58,755 bases of DNA, taken from assembly GCA_012842085.1 (NCBI GenBank), contig DUTM01000001.1, forward strand, positions 1 to 58,755. Direction: 5' to 3'. The position numbers and the translations under genes were made by a program. A model generated the notes under the pieces. That model did no database searches and was not told where the DNA came from. It saw only the letters and a program-made list of their open reading frames with translations. Positions within the stretch are counted from its first letter, which is position 1. The number at the start of each line of letters is the position of its first letter. Below are positions 16,740-25,091 of the stretch, in pieces. Origin of the DNA: Mycobacteriales bacterium. Its GTDB lineage: Bacteria > Actinomycetota > Actinomycetes > Mycobacteriales > Mycobacteriaceae.

Positions 16740-17675
16740 TTAGAGCTTGTTCTTCTTAAGGAATTTGTTGACCTTCTTGCGAACATCCTCGTCGGTGTAG
16801 TCGCCGGCGTCGGATCCTACCTCTTGGACGTTGTAGGAGGCCGCGGCACTACCCCAAACGGCGGCTTCTTCCGGCGAGCAGCCTTCCATAATGCCGCGCA
16901 TGAAGCCAGCGGAGAAGGTGTCACCAGCGCCATCTGTCGCAACCACCTTGGCAGGCATGGCGGGAATCTGGGTGACCTTGTCGCGGGTGACGACGAGGGA
17001 TCCATCTGCTCCACAGGTTGCAACGACGCAGGTCACACCGGCGTCGATGAGCTTGCGGCAGCCGGCGACCAGGTCGCTTTCGCCAGTGAAGCCGAGTACT
17101 TGCTCATCGTTGGGGAGCAAGAAGTCAACGTAGGGCAGGGCGTCCTTCATCCAGGTGACAACCAGTTTGGAGCCACCGGCAAGCAGGTCAGCGGAAGTCC
17201 AGGCGCCACCGTCTTTAGCAGCCCGCAGCACCTTTGCGACGGCCTCTCCTCCCTGGAATTCAGGCGCACCATAGTGCACCACGTCTGCTTGCTTGATGAG
17301 GTCCCACGGCGCCTTTTCGGCGTCGTAGCAGATCTCCGTACCGACTAGGTGGAGGGCGGGGCGGGATCCGTCTTTCCGAATGGGGATTACGGAACCGGTG
17401 GTGGGGGTGCCTTCAATGACTTGGAAGGCGTCGGTGTTAATACCCCGCTCATTGAGAAGCTGAACTAGGAGGCGTCCGCGCAGATCGTTGCCGATCGCGG
17501 AGGACACATAGGTGTCGAATCCAAGTTTCTTGAAGTTGAGGGCGGTGCCGCCAGCGGTACCAGCCGGGGTGATGTGAATATTTTCAACTAGCGCAGCACC
17601 CTGTCCGGGGGGAATGCTCTCGACCGGCTGAACCAAAATGTCCAGCACACTAGTGCCAATTGCGAGGGCTTTCAT
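16740..17675 (-). CDS. PfkB-family sugar or nucleoside kinase
   Basis: This ribokinase-fold ATP-dependent kinase has 311 residues. The N-terminal substrate region holds PAGTAGGTALNFKKLG (about 37-52), and the C-terminal anion-hole/catalytic motif ATDGAGDTFSAGF lies near 248-260, with the aspartate of GAGD as catalytic base. AAGGAGA lies about 6 nt before the ATG. It starts 15 nt after the class II aldolase gene and almost certainly shares its transcript, so the pair probably phosphorylates a sugar and then cleaves the sugar phosphate, or drains a salvage product. The family includes adenosine kinase, ribokinase and fructokinase. The sequence does not let me choose. Confidence 0.85.
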   Translation of the reverse strand: MKALAIGTSVLDILVQPVESIPPGQGAALVENIHITPAGTAGGTALNFKKLGFDTYVSSAIGNDLRGRLLVQLLNERGINTDAFQVIEGTPTTGSVIPIRKDGSRPALHLVGTEICYDAEKAPWDLIKQADVVHYGAPEFQGGEAVAKVLRAAKDGGAWTSADLLAGGSKLVVTWMKDALPYVDFLLPNDEQVLGFTGESDLVAGCRKLIDAGVTCVVATCGADGSLVVTRDKVTQIPAMPAKVVATDGAGDTFSAGFMRGIMEGCSPEEAAVWGSAAASYNVQEVGSDAGDYTDEDVRKKVNKFLKKNKL

Positions 17676-17690
17676 ATTTGTCTCCTTGAA

Positions 17691-18350
17691 TTATTTAGAT
17701 TTCTGGACGGTGCCGTAGCTCTTGAGGGTTGCGGCGGCGGCGACACCAACCACCTCACCGGGTTTCATTTCCCGCGGTGTTCCGTGTTGGGAGGCAATGT
17801 GATAAACCTTGCACACCCACTCCAGCAGCTCCGCGTTTTCCGCTGCCGCTGCGACATCTTTGCCGGAACAGATGGTGCCGTGACCGCGGAGAATAACTCC
17901 CTTTTGACCTAAGATCTTTTTCTTCACCAAGTCAGCCAATTTCTTGGTGCCGAAGGTGGCGTAGGGAACCATTTTGATGGATCCGCCAAGAGTCAACTGG
18001 GTGTAATGGATGAGCGGAACTTCATCGAGAACCAGGCTCAATGCGGTTGCGTACGGTGAATGAGTGTGGACCACTGCCTTGGCGCTGGTCTCGTCATAAA
18101 CCGAAATATGCATCTGCATTTCCGAGGTGGGTTTCACATCCCCGTCGATGACGTTGCCGTCCCGATCCACTAACGGAACCTGATCAGTGGTGATGGTGGT
18201 GAAACGAGCTCCCGTTGCTGTCACCAGGTAGTGTTCCCCAAATCGACAGCTAATGTTGCCAGCCGATCCTTCTACTAAACCTCGTTGCGCGAGATGGTGG
18301 GCGGCATCCACAATCTCCTGTCTACGCTGCATAAGTTCTTGCATATCCAT
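17691..18350 (-). CDS. class II aldolase/adducin family protein (fuculose-phosphate-aldolase-like)
   Basis: This zinc-dependent aldolase-fold enzyme has 219 residues. The visible active-site elements are GNISCR near residue 32, the catalytic glutamate in TSEMQMH (about 75-81), the zinc histidines in VVHTHSPYA (about 93-101) and a third in LRGHGTI near 153. The length equals that of L-fuculose-1-phosphate aldolase. Cleavage would yield DHAP plus an aldehyde. It is first in a two-gene unit with a PfkB kinase, and no isomerase or transporter is nearby. The substrate is open: 5-deoxysugar salvage, fuculose or ribulose-type phosphates are possible. The start ATG lacks a clear Shine-Dalgarno sequence. 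Confidence 0.85.
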   Translation of the reverse strand: MDMQELMQRRQEIVDAAHHLAQRGLVEGSAGNISCRFGEHYLVTATGARFTTITTDQVPLVDRDGNVIDGDVKPTSEMQMHISVYDETSAKAVVHTHSPYATALSLVLDEVPLIHYTQLTLGGSIKMVPYATFGTKKLADLVKKKILGQKGVILRGHGTICSGKDVAAAAENAELLEWVCKVYHIASQHGTPREMKPGEVVGVAAAATLKSYGTVQKSK

Positions 18351-18475
18351 ACTCTTAGCGTCACTGAGGAACCCCCTCCTGTCAACGAGTTTCCCTGATT
18401 TTGGGTGATTTTCGGGGTACTTGTTGCCATGCCACCTAAGGAAGATTCATAGCAATTTTTTAGCTCATAAATAGA

Positions 18476-18508
18476 ACTGAGCGGTGACTGTGGTCGTCAC
18501 CGCTCAGT
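18476..18508 (-). terminator. terminator of the trypsin-like protease gene
   Basis: ACTGAGCGGTGAC (18476-18488) pairs with GTCACCGCTCAGT (18496-18508) across a 7-nt loop, 40 bp past the protease stop on the minus strand. Confidence 0.8.
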
Positions 18509-18548
18509 AATGGTTTGGGAAGGCGTAATGCCTTGTTATTTCTGCAGG

Positions 18549-19226
18549 TCAGTCTCTCACTTCAAAGCCGGGGAAGAATGAGCCGACCCGATCATAAATA
18601 TTCTTAATGGGAACAAAACTGGTATTCCCGTCACCCCCACCGGAAAGAATTCCCACTACTCCCCTGTTGGAGTAGACGGCAGCGCCAGAGTCCCCAGAGA
18701 TGGAACGCAGGCGGGCAGAGCTAACAAACACGATGCCCGGAACAATAGAACCCCGCATAATGGCGGTCACCCTAGGATTGGACACCTTGCCACATTTGAC
18801 GCCAGATTTTGCGCCATGGAAGCATACTCGGTCGCCGGTCTTTACGGGCCGCAGGTCGTGACGGTGGGGTACGTCATTTTTGCCCACCCGGACATTACGG
18901 TTGAGGCGGATGACGGCGTAGTCCGCGATCCAGAACTGAGAACTAGCGATGTAGCCAATTTTTTTCTTCTTGTAGTAGATCGGCTGGTTGAGCAGTTCGC
19001 CGATCTTCCCGTTCACGCAATGCCCCGCTGTCAAGAGGTACCGGTTGCCAGCTCGGTCGCGCGCTGGTGCCGCTGCAGTACAGACACCCGTTGCAACACC
19101 AAAATCGACATTGATAGTGTCGCCCGGCATGACCGTGATAGTGGCGGGCGCAGCGTAGGCTGCGGTGGAAGAAAGCGTCAACGCTCCGGCGAGGCCGAGT
19201 GCGGCAACGACCTTGGGCAGTCGCAT
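18549..19226 (-). CDS. secreted trypsin-like (S1) serine protease
   Basis: This exported chymotrypsin-fold protease has 225 residues from the ATG at 19226. The longer frame from 19277 would put 17 residues before the signal peptide and is unlikely. The signal peptide is about residues 1-26 (AAYAA). The triad is H69 in LTAGHC, D102 in IADYAVIRL and S180 in SISGDSGAAV. Four cysteines (C49/C70 and C135/C145) can form two disulfides. A basic KKKK patch precedes the catalytic aspartate. The compact size with no extra domains resembles small secreted actinobacterial proteases. It has its own terminator. The specificity and role are unknown. Host-protein cleavage or nutrition are both possible. Confidence 0.87.
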   Translation of the reverse strand: MRLPKVVAALGLAGALTLSSTAAYAAPATITVMPGDTINVDFGVATGVCTAAAPARDRAGNRYLLTAGHCVNGKIGELLNQPIYYKKKKIGYIASSQFWIADYAVIRLNRNVRVGKNDVPHRHDLRPVKTGDRVCFHGAKSGVKCGKVSNPRVTAIMRGSIVPGIVFVSSARLRSISGDSGAAVYSNRGVVGILSGGGDGNTSFVPIKNIYDRVGSFFPGFEVRD

Positions 19227-19277
19227 AAGGTTCTCTTTTCTCTTGATAGGACGAAAACCGAGTATGAATGTACACAA

Positions 19278-19316
19278 GGCAAGACTGGCTGCCGCGTAGA
19301 GGCAGTCAGACTTGCC
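19278..19316 (-). terminator. terminator of the BldC-like regulator gene
   Basis: Two 16-nt arms (19278-19293 and 19301-19316) are complementary at 14 positions, with outer pairs GGCAAG/CTTGCC and a 7-nt loop. It sits 50 bp past the regulator stop. The T-tract is weak. Confidence 0.65.
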
Positions 19317-19365
19317 AGAACGTTTTTAGTTTACAAGTGCTCGTATAAAAGTCGCTAATGAGGTT

Positions 19366-19590
19366 TTATCCGACGTCGTAATAAGAGGATTTAAGGTAAT
19401 CTTTCACAACTTCAGCGTCAACGCGGAATGAACGACCAAAGCGAGCTGCTGGAAGTTCACCGCTATGAACCATACGGTAAACAGTCATTTTTGAGACACG
19501 CATAATTTCTGCGACTTCTGCGACGGTAAGAAACTTCGGAGCGTCGCCAGAATCAGCAGTCAGCGGCTCGTTAGCACCTTTCGATGCCAT
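19366..19590 (-). CDS. BldC-like helix-turn-helix regulator (Rv0500A-like)
   Basis: This 74-residue protein has a disordered N-terminus of about 18 residues followed by a single excisionase/MerR-type winged helix (FLTVAEVAEIMRVSKMTVYRMVHSGELPAARFGRSFR). GGAGGTG lies about 10 nt upstream of the ATG. BldC of Streptomyces is a developmental regulator that binds DNA in head-to-tail arrays, and the mycobacterial homologue Rv0500A also lies beside proC. The tiny basic protein Rv0500B that follows Rv0500A in mycobacteria is not found downstream here. Confidence 0.85.
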   Translation of the reverse strand: MASKGANEPLTADSGDAPKFLTVAEVAEIMRVSKMTVYRMVHSGELPAARFGRSFRVDAEVVKDYLKSSYYDVG

Positions 19591-19767
19591 TCACATACAC
19601 CTCCAGCACGAGCTGTGCCACAAGCTTCCCCACTCGCGGACCAGTCACACACGTGCTGTATGTAGCCTAACGTGTCCAATGTGAAAATAGCGACGTGAGT
19701 GGCAAAAATTTATACCCACATTGATGTAACTCTGTGAAGTACCTGGAAACCCTCTTCACGACATAAA

Positions 19768-19800
19768 AGCACTACCCCTTTACGGGGGTAGTGCTTCTTT
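19768..19800 (-). terminator. terminator of proC
   Basis: AGCACTACCCC (19768-19778) pairs with GGGGTAGTGCT (19785-19795), flanked by A and T runs, so it can act in both directions. It lies 39 bp past the proC stop. Confidence 0.85.
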
Positions 19801-19838
19801 TAGTTGCCGTTGTGAACCCTGTTCACCGGCCGTGAAAA

Positions 19839-20663
19839 CTAGCCTATACCAGGCTCCTTAGGGCGTAACTCTGCGGACTTTTCGGCACAAGCTTCCATCG
19901 CGTCATAGACCACGGAGCGGAAGCCGCCATCCTCAAATGCACGCAGTGCAGCGGCAGTGGTACCGCCCGGGGATGTCACTGATTCCCGCAGTTCTGTGGG
20001 ACTTTTACCCGTCTCCGCCAACATCTTGGAAGAGCCAGTAATAGTGCCAATGGCAAGCTTGGCAGCCGTTTGACGAGCCATGCCCAACCCCACGGCCGCC
20101 TCAATCATGGATTCCACCATCAGGAAGAAGTAGGCGGGACCCGAGCCTGACACTGCCGTCACCAAATCCATATCCGATTCGGGAACCTCAATGACTGTTC
20201 CGGTGGCAGCTAGCAGCTCCGAGACGGTCTCAAGCTGCTCCGGTTGCGTGTAGCGGCCTGCAGAAACCGCACACACGCCCGCCGACACCAGCATTGGAGT
20301 GTTCGGCATGACGCGAATAACGGGGCTTCCTGCCGACAGCAGATTCTCGTAGAAACTAGTGGGGACTCCGGCCGCAATGGACACCAGCACCACTTCTTTT
20401 TCCAAGTTGGTGGTGACATCCGAAATGGGCTTCACCACGGTTGGCACGTCTTTCGGCTTCACCGCAATGAACACATAGTCCGAACTTTCTGCCGCATTGG
20501 CGACATCCGTCACCAACACGCCGTAACGGTTGCCGATTTCCTCCGCGCGCTCGGAATTATTTTCTGCCACCACAATATTGCGGGGCTCTACACCACTTTT
20601 AATAATGCCGGCCAACAGGGCTTCGCCCATCTGGCCGCCACCAATTACTGCTATACGAGTCAT
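19839..20663 (-). CDS. proC: ProC, pyrroline-5-carboxylate reductase
   Basis: This enzyme catalyses the last step of proline synthesis, NAD(P)H-dependent reduction of pyrroline-5-carboxylate, in the cytoplasm. The 274-residue protein begins with the Rossmann motif IAVIGGGQMGEALLAG and carries the family segment VSGSGPAYFFLMVE near residue 170 and VTSPGGTTAAALRAFE near 225. I use the ATG at 20663. A GTG at 20687 would add eight residues with no family support. Neither start has a good Shine-Dalgarno sequence. It is followed by a terminator and the BldC-like gene, the same order as Rv0500-Rv0500A. Confidence 0.94.
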   Translation of the reverse strand: MTRIAVIGGGQMGEALLAGIIKSGVEPRNIVVAENNSERAEEIGNRYGVLVTDVANAAESSDYVFIAVKPKDVPTVVKPISDVTTNLEKEVVLVSIAAGVPTSFYENLLSAGSPVIRVMPNTPMLVSAGVCAVSAGRYTQPEQLETVSELLAATGTVIEVPESDMDLVTAVSGSGPAYFFLMVESMIEAAVGLGMARQTAAKLAIGTITGSSKMLAETGKSPTELRESVTSPGGTTAAALRAFEDGGFRSVVYDAMEACAEKSAELRPKEPGIG

Positions 20664-20753
20664 ACATTCTAGAGTGCCACACCTCACCAGTAATCTCGTA
20701 GCCTCGAGTGGGAAGATTCAGTGAATTATCTTCCGGCGCAGACAGCGAGAGCG

Positions 20754-21857
20754 CTACGGGGTGAGGATGAGGGGTCCGACGGTGACGAAGAAAGCCACAA
20801 TAAACGTCAAGATAAGAACCCAGAATTCTTCGCGGCGGCGCAGTGCGCGCGCAATCACCACCATGGTGACCTGCACTACTAGTGCCAGTCCGAAGGTGAT
20901 CATGCCAAGTCCGGGTTTGGACCACAAAACACCAAAGCCCCAGAAGAGCAATCCGCCGACAACAGCAGTGATCACAATCTGAGCGAGCTGCAGAATGCGA
21001 GTAGTGGCGGCGAGGTTTTCTTCGGAGGTATCGCGCCCCAATGCCTTTTTGATGCGCTCAAAAAACTGTTTACCGCGCGAGCCAGCGTCCTCCGTGGTGT
21101 CCTCGCTGGCTGTGTCTTCTGCCGCTGCATCGGGAGTGTCAGGAGCTTCTTCCACATCCACCGCGTCCACAGCCTCTTTATCGGCTTGGGCAGCGCGGAT
21201 TTCTTCCTGGCTCAGCACATCCATACCCGCGGTGTAGGGATACTTTTCCCGCTCCGCTGGGTAGCTGGCGGCAGTCGCTAGCCGCCGACCCTGACCAGAA
21301 TAATCAGAACTATAGGTGTCCAACAGTGAAGCACTGCTGGGGGATTTGGGGCTGCGGCGCGGCGGTGCAATGTCGTCGTGAACCGCCGGAATCCGTTGGG
21401 TGGGGTTGTCGGCAGTGTCGGGCCCGCTCGCACGATGCGGCCAGGCTTCTAATTTGTCGGCCGCTGACCAATCCGCGTCTTGCACAATGTCGTTCCAGGA
21501 GAAAGAACTACTCGATCGTGCTGTTCGACGTTCTGCCGAATATTCGGTAGTGCGGTCTGACCGGCTTTCTGAAGTACGCCGGGAAGAGCGCTGCGCGGCG
21601 GGTGGAGTACTCGAAGCACGCGTGGGGCGCGAGGTACTCGAGGTGCTCGAATCCGCAACGCGCAACCGCCGCGGCACATATTCGCTCGTGCCACTCTCGG
21701 CGGTCTTAGCCTCAGGCGCGGCATGGGATTGGGTGCGAGATTTAGCGTGCGAACCGGCGGACGTGGCCGACGACTCTGTATCCTCAGAACCAGCCGTGTT
21801 GCCCATGCGAGCCATGAGTTCAGCAACGGTTAGTTTGCCGGAACTGCGGTCAGCCAT
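20754..21857 (-). CDS. Ser/Thr-rich two-helix membrane protein (Rv0497-like)
   Basis: The start at 21857 is supported by GGGAGGTG 6 nt upstream. The 367-residue protein starts with a conserved short motif (SGKLTVAELMARMG), continues with about 180 residues rich in Ser, Thr, Arg and acidic residues and probably disordered, then has hydrophobic helices near the C-terminus (about 285-305, 312-330 and 345-367). Position and layout match M. tuberculosis Rv0497. The disordered Ser/Thr-rich region would suit phosphorylation by Ser/Thr kinases, which is inference. Its function is unknown. Confidence 0.8.
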   Translation of the reverse strand: MADRSSGKLTVAELMARMGNTAGSEDTESSATSAGSHAKSRTQSHAAPEAKTAESGTSEYVPRRLRVADSSTSSTSRPTRASSTPPAAQRSSRRTSESRSDRTTEYSAERRTARSSSSFSWNDIVQDADWSAADKLEAWPHRASGPDTADNPTQRIPAVHDDIAPPRRSPKSPSSASLLDTYSSDYSGQGRRLATAASYPAEREKYPYTAGMDVLSQEEIRAAQADKEAVDAVDVEEAPDTPDAAAEDTASEDTTEDAGSRGKQFFERIKKALGRDTSEENLAATTRILQLAQIVITAVVGGLLFWGFGVLWSKPGLGMITFGLALVVQVTMVVIARALRRREEFWVLILTFIVAFFVTVGPLILTP

Positions 21858-21940
21858 CGTCACCTCCCTGTCAGCTATGCACAAATATCTACTAATAGCC
21901 TACCCATGAAGTAAAAATTGTGAAGACAGTTGAGGATACG

Positions 21941-22627
21941 CTAATTCTCGAACTTGTATCCCAGTCCACGAACCGTTACCAAATGCACCGGATTGGAAGG
22001 GTCTTCCTCAATCTTGGAGCGCAGCCGCTTCACGTGCACATCCAGGGTTTTAGTGTCTCCAACGTAGTCCGCACCCCAGACGCGGTTAATAAGTTGCGCA
22101 CGTGGCATCACACGGCCGGCGTTGCGCATCAGGAATTCCAGAAGATGGAATTCTTTCAGCGGCAACTGCACTTCTTCGCCCCGTACTGTCACCCGGTGGG
22201 CATCAACTTCCATCACCACCGGCCCAGCCTCCAGGGTTACCTCATCTGGGGCTTGGTTCTCGGCTGCGCGTTGACGGCGCAGGACGGCATTAATGCGGGC
22301 GATGAGTTCCCGGGATGAGTAGGGTTTGGTGACATAGTCATCAGCACCAATTTCGAGGCCTACCACGCGGTCAATCTCAGCATCGCGCGCAGTCACCATA
22401 ATGATGGGAACATCGGAAACTTCGCGGATTTCTTTGCAGACCTGTTTACCGGATTTTCCAGGCAACATAACGTCTAGCAATACAAGATCGGGGTTGACGC
22501 GCGAAAACTTACGTAAAGCACTCACACCGTCCCCCACGATGTCCACCTCGAAGCCTTCCCGCTGCAGTAAAAATCCGAGCGGTTCAGCTAAAGAGATCTC
22601 ATCTTCAACAATTAGAATTCGAGTCAT
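21941..22627 (-). CDS. regX3: RegX3, phosphate-responsive response regulator
   Basis: This is an OmpR/PhoB-type regulator of 228 residues. The receiver domain (1-120) has acidic pocket residues E8-D9-E10, phospho-acceptor D52 in LLDVMLPG and lysine in VTKPYS near 102. The winged-helix domain (about 130-228) ends with VRGLGYKFE. The ATG overlaps the senX3 stop by four bases, so the two are co-translated. In mycobacteria RegX3 activates phosphate-uptake genes under phosphate limitation. Likely targets in this window are its own operon and pit, both of which carry TTCA repeats upstream. Confidence 0.95.
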   Translation of the reverse strand: MTRILIVEDEISLAEPLGFLLQREGFEVDIVGDGVSALRKFSRVNPDLVLLDVMLPGKSGKQVCKEIREVSDVPIIMVTARDAEIDRVVGLEIGADDYVTKPYSSRELIARINAVLRRQRAAENQAPDEVTLEAGPVVMEVDAHRVTVRGEEVQLPLKEFHLLEFLMRNAGRVMPRAQLINRVWGADYVGDTKTLDVHVKRLRSKIEEDPSNPVHLVTVRGLGYKFEN

Positions 22628-23985
22628 TGCCTATTCTCCTGATTATTTTCTGTGGTAAGTAAGTTGTGGTCGGCAGCCGGCAAGAACCCCAAAGTGAACT
22701 CAGATCCTTCACCCAAGGTGCTCTTAAGCGACACTGCACCACCCATGTTGAGGGCAATCTGTTTCACAATGGCAAGCCCTAAACCGGTACCACCACTGTG
22801 ACGCGACCGCGCCTTATCAACTCGGAAAAATCGTTCAAATACTCTCCGCACGTAGCGTGGTGCAATGCCGATACCTTCATCGGCGATACGGAGGGTATAA
22901 AGTTCTTGTTCATCTGCAACGGCATGACTGCGCGCAATAAAGCAGTTTGAACCGCGCATACTTTCCCGCAATTCACCCATGGTGGTGACACCACGCGTCA
23001 CCGTCACCACAGACTCTGCGGGGGAATAGTGGATAGCGTTTTGAACAAGGTTGCTGAGCGCTAACACTATGAGCGAATAGTCCCCCCACACTCGATAGCC
23101 GGAGGGTTCATCAGTATTTAGCTTCACATTGTATTTATGGGAGGAGCGCTGCGAACGCACAATAGCTTCGTTCACCACATCGTCGAGATCAACTTCTTCT
23201 GGATCGGGAAGTTTCTCTGCTCCTTGGAGACGGGAAAGAGCCATGAGCTCGGACACGAGTTGAGAGAGCCGATCCGCCTCCGAATGCAGCTGGGTGGAGA
23301 AATGTTCCACCATCTCGGGATCAGAAGTATCAGCAGCTAGTGCTTCTGCCAACAAACTAATTGCGCCGACGGGAGTCTTCAGCTCATGGGAAACGTTGGC
23401 GACAAAGTCGCGGCGAGTTTTCTCCAACCGCGCCGACTCGGTGGCATCCACACAGTAAATAACCACTAGTTCAAAGTCGTTGCGGATAAGTTTGCTGGCT
23501 TCAATCGAAATGAGGGTGACGGGTTTGAAGATGCGGAACGGGGTGTGCGGTTTCAGGTCGAAGCGAACAACTTCGCCGCTTTTAAACACCTGATCCACAG
23601 TCGGCACAAGTTTTGGTTCCAGTTGATTACGGGAAGCCAAACCAAGCTGCTTGGCTTGCTCGTTCATGAGCAAAACATGGTAATCCCGGTTTACTACCGC
23701 CATCCCAAAAGGTGCAGTGGCAAACAGAGCACGCAGGATACCGAGTTTTTCCGCTCCAATGTCGGCAAAAAGTTCCGCGCCCTTATCGAGATGGTCATGC
23801 TCTAGCGAAGCCATCGCCTGCTTATTTCTGGCGATTCTCTTTTCGGCTTCTTTTTTCTTGATGACATCGCGGTTTCGGCGTCGGATTTCTCTTTTGTCGG
23901 TAAAAAAATCTGACAGGACGAATCCCACAACGCCGCCAATAAGTAGTGCGGCTAGGATTTCGACAACTACCAGTAGAACCGTCAC
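22624..23985 (-). CDS. senX3: SenX3, phosphate-sensing histidine kinase
   Basis: This membrane histidine kinase of 453 residues has an N-terminal helix with little periplasmic sequence, a basic linker (about 30-60), a PAS-like domain (about 80-195), the H-box FVANVSHELKTPVG, the N-box LSNLVQNAIHYSP, and G-boxes DEGIGI and GGTGLGLAIVK. An extra segment of about 25 residues lies between the N-box strand and the DEGIGI motif (around RGVTTMGELRESMRGSNC), longer than I expect. The GTG start has GAGGAT upstream. Gene order gpmA, senX3, regX3 equals Rv0489-Rv0491. Confidence 0.94.
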   Translation of the reverse strand: MTVLLVVVEILAALLIGGVVGFVLSDFFTDKREIRRRNRDVIKKKEAEKRIARNKQAMASLEHDHLDKGAELFADIGAEKLGILRALFATAPFGMAVVNRDYHVLLMNEQAKQLGLASRNQLEPKLVPTVDQVFKSGEVVRFDLKPHTPFRIFKPVTLISIEASKLIRNDFELVVIYCVDATESARLEKTRRDFVANVSHELKTPVGAISLLAEALAADTSDPEMVEHFSTQLHSEADRLSQLVSELMALSRLQGAEKLPDPEEVDLDDVVNEAIVRSQRSSHKYNVKLNTDEPSGYRVWGDYSLIVLALSNLVQNAIHYSPAESVVTVTRGVTTMGELRESMRGSNCFIARSHAVADEQELYTLRIADEGIGIAPRYVRRVFERFFRVDKARSRHSGGTGLGLAIVKQIALNMGGAVSLKSTLGEGSEFTLGFLPAADHNLLTTENNQENRQ

Positions 23986-24089
23986 ATCCTCATGCTACGA
24001 AATTTACGTGGCCGTTCACCAAAAAATGCCAATCCCAAACCACTTAAATAGCTCAAAAACGTTAACTCTTCTTGTTTTTGTGTACTAAT

Positions 24090-24105
24090 GTTCATCATTT
24101 ATTCA
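24090..24105. promoter_or_regulatory. PHO-box-like direct repeat upstream of senX3
   Basis: GTTCA at 24090 and ATTCA at 24101 are spaced by exactly 11 nt, as at the pit promoter. A further pair of TGAAC boxes, seven nt apart, lies at 24203-24214. The 298-bp gap 23986-24283 is AT-rich and otherwise holds only the gpmA terminator, so these elements belong to the senX3-regX3 promoter. Autoregulation is inferred. Confidence 0.5.
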
Positions 24106-24127
24106 TACTGGCGGTATTTGTTACTGG

Positions 24128-24141
24128 TATTAAAAAACACC
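24128..24141. repeat. copy of the 14-mer shared with the pit control region
   Basis: TATTAAAAAACACC is identical to 6628-6641. Both lie 25-45 nt to the right of a TTCA repeat array on the plus strand, although the regulated genes are on opposite strands. Confidence 0.5.
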
Positions 24142-24229
24142 AGGGTAATAGTGTGCTGCACCAAAATTGCGGCGAAACAAAGCTGCATTGTTTCTGCAAA
24201 TTTGAACACTGAACGAAATTTGGCATGAA

Positions 24230-24274
24230 AAAAGCAGGCAACCACCGTTCGGAGAGGGTGTGTTGCCTGCTTTT
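24230..24274 (-). terminator. terminator of gpmA
   Basis: AAAAGCAGGCAA (from 24230) pairs with TTGCCTGCTTTT (24263-24274) ten bases past the gpmA stop, with an A/T-rich outer stem that yields a U-rich end on the minus-strand transcript. Confidence 0.85.
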
Positions 24275-24283
24275 CAGTAAGTA

Positions 24284-25051
24284 CTACTTGTTACCCTGGG
24301 CAGCTACTGCAGCGGCACCGGCAGCAGCGGCTTCCGGATCCAGGTAGTCGCCACCGGGGTTGGTGACCTTCAACTCGCCATCATCGGCAAGTTCGAAGTT
24401 GTAAACCAGCGGGATACCGGTCGGGATGTTGAGCTCGGCAATATCTTCGTCGGAGATATTGTCCAGGTACTTCACCATGGCACGCAGGGAGTTACCGTGG
24501 GCGGCAACCAGGACAGTCTTACCGTCCTTAAGATCCTGCTCAATGGATTCGTGGTAGTAGGGGACCAGACGATTCACAACGTCCAGCAGGCACTCGGTGA
24601 GGGGAACCTCGTCGATGTCTGCGTAACGCGGATCACCGGTCTGGGAGTATTCGTTCTCGGGGTCGATCTGCGGCGGAGGAGTGTCGTAGGAGCGACGCCA
24701 CAGCATGAACTGCTCGTCACCGTACTTATCCTTGATTTCCGCCTTGTTGAGTCCCTGCAGCTTGCCGTAGTGACGCTCGTTGAGGCGCCAGTCACGCACA
24801 ACCGGAATCCAGTGCCGGTCAGCTGCATCCAGGGCAATCTGCGCAGTCTGAATGGCGCGACGGAGCAGGGAGGTGTAGAGGACGTCGGGCAGCAGGTTCT
24901 TCTCAACGAGAAGTTCGCCGCCACGCTTTGCTTCAGCCTCGCCCTTTTCAGTCAGATGAACGTCAACCCAGCCAGTGAACTGGTTGGAGGCGTTCCATTC
25001 GGACTGTCCGTGACGAAGCAGGATTAGAGTTCCAGGTTTGTTTTCAGCCAT
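24284..25051 (-). CDS. gpmA: GpmA, 2,3-bisphosphoglycerate-dependent phosphoglycerate mutase
   Basis: This glycolytic enzyme interconverts 3- and 2-phosphoglycerate. The 255 residues show the phosphohistidine motif [10 protein letters not shown] (H14), the substrate loop [25 protein letters not shown] near 90, and the second catalytic histidine in AAHGNSLRA near 190. There is no clear Shine-Dalgarno sequence, and a CACAAT box lies 6 nt before the ATG. It is followed by its own terminator and then the senX3 promoter, and mshA lies upstream on the same strand. Confidence 0.95.
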   Translation of the reverse strand: MAENKPGTLILLRHGQSEWNASNQFTGWVDVHLTEKGEAEAKRGGELLVEKNLLPDVLYTSLLRRAIQTAQIALDAADRHWIPVVRDWRLNERHYGKLQGLNKAEIKDKYGDEQFMLWRRSYDTPPPQIDPENEYSQTGDPRYADIDEVPLTECLLDVVNRLVPYYHESIEQDLKDGKTVLVAAHGNSLRAMVKYLDNISDEDIAELNIPTGIPLVYNFELADDGELKVTNPGGDYLDPEAAAAGAAAVAAQGNK

Positions 25052-25091
25052 GTCTCTATTGTGCCTGAATAACTACGATTTAGAAAACGTG

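Noticed and set aside
19227-19365. A small basic Rv0500B-like gene after the BldC-like gene
   Set aside because: No Lys/Arg-rich frame is present. The stretch holds a hairpin and the protease leader instead.
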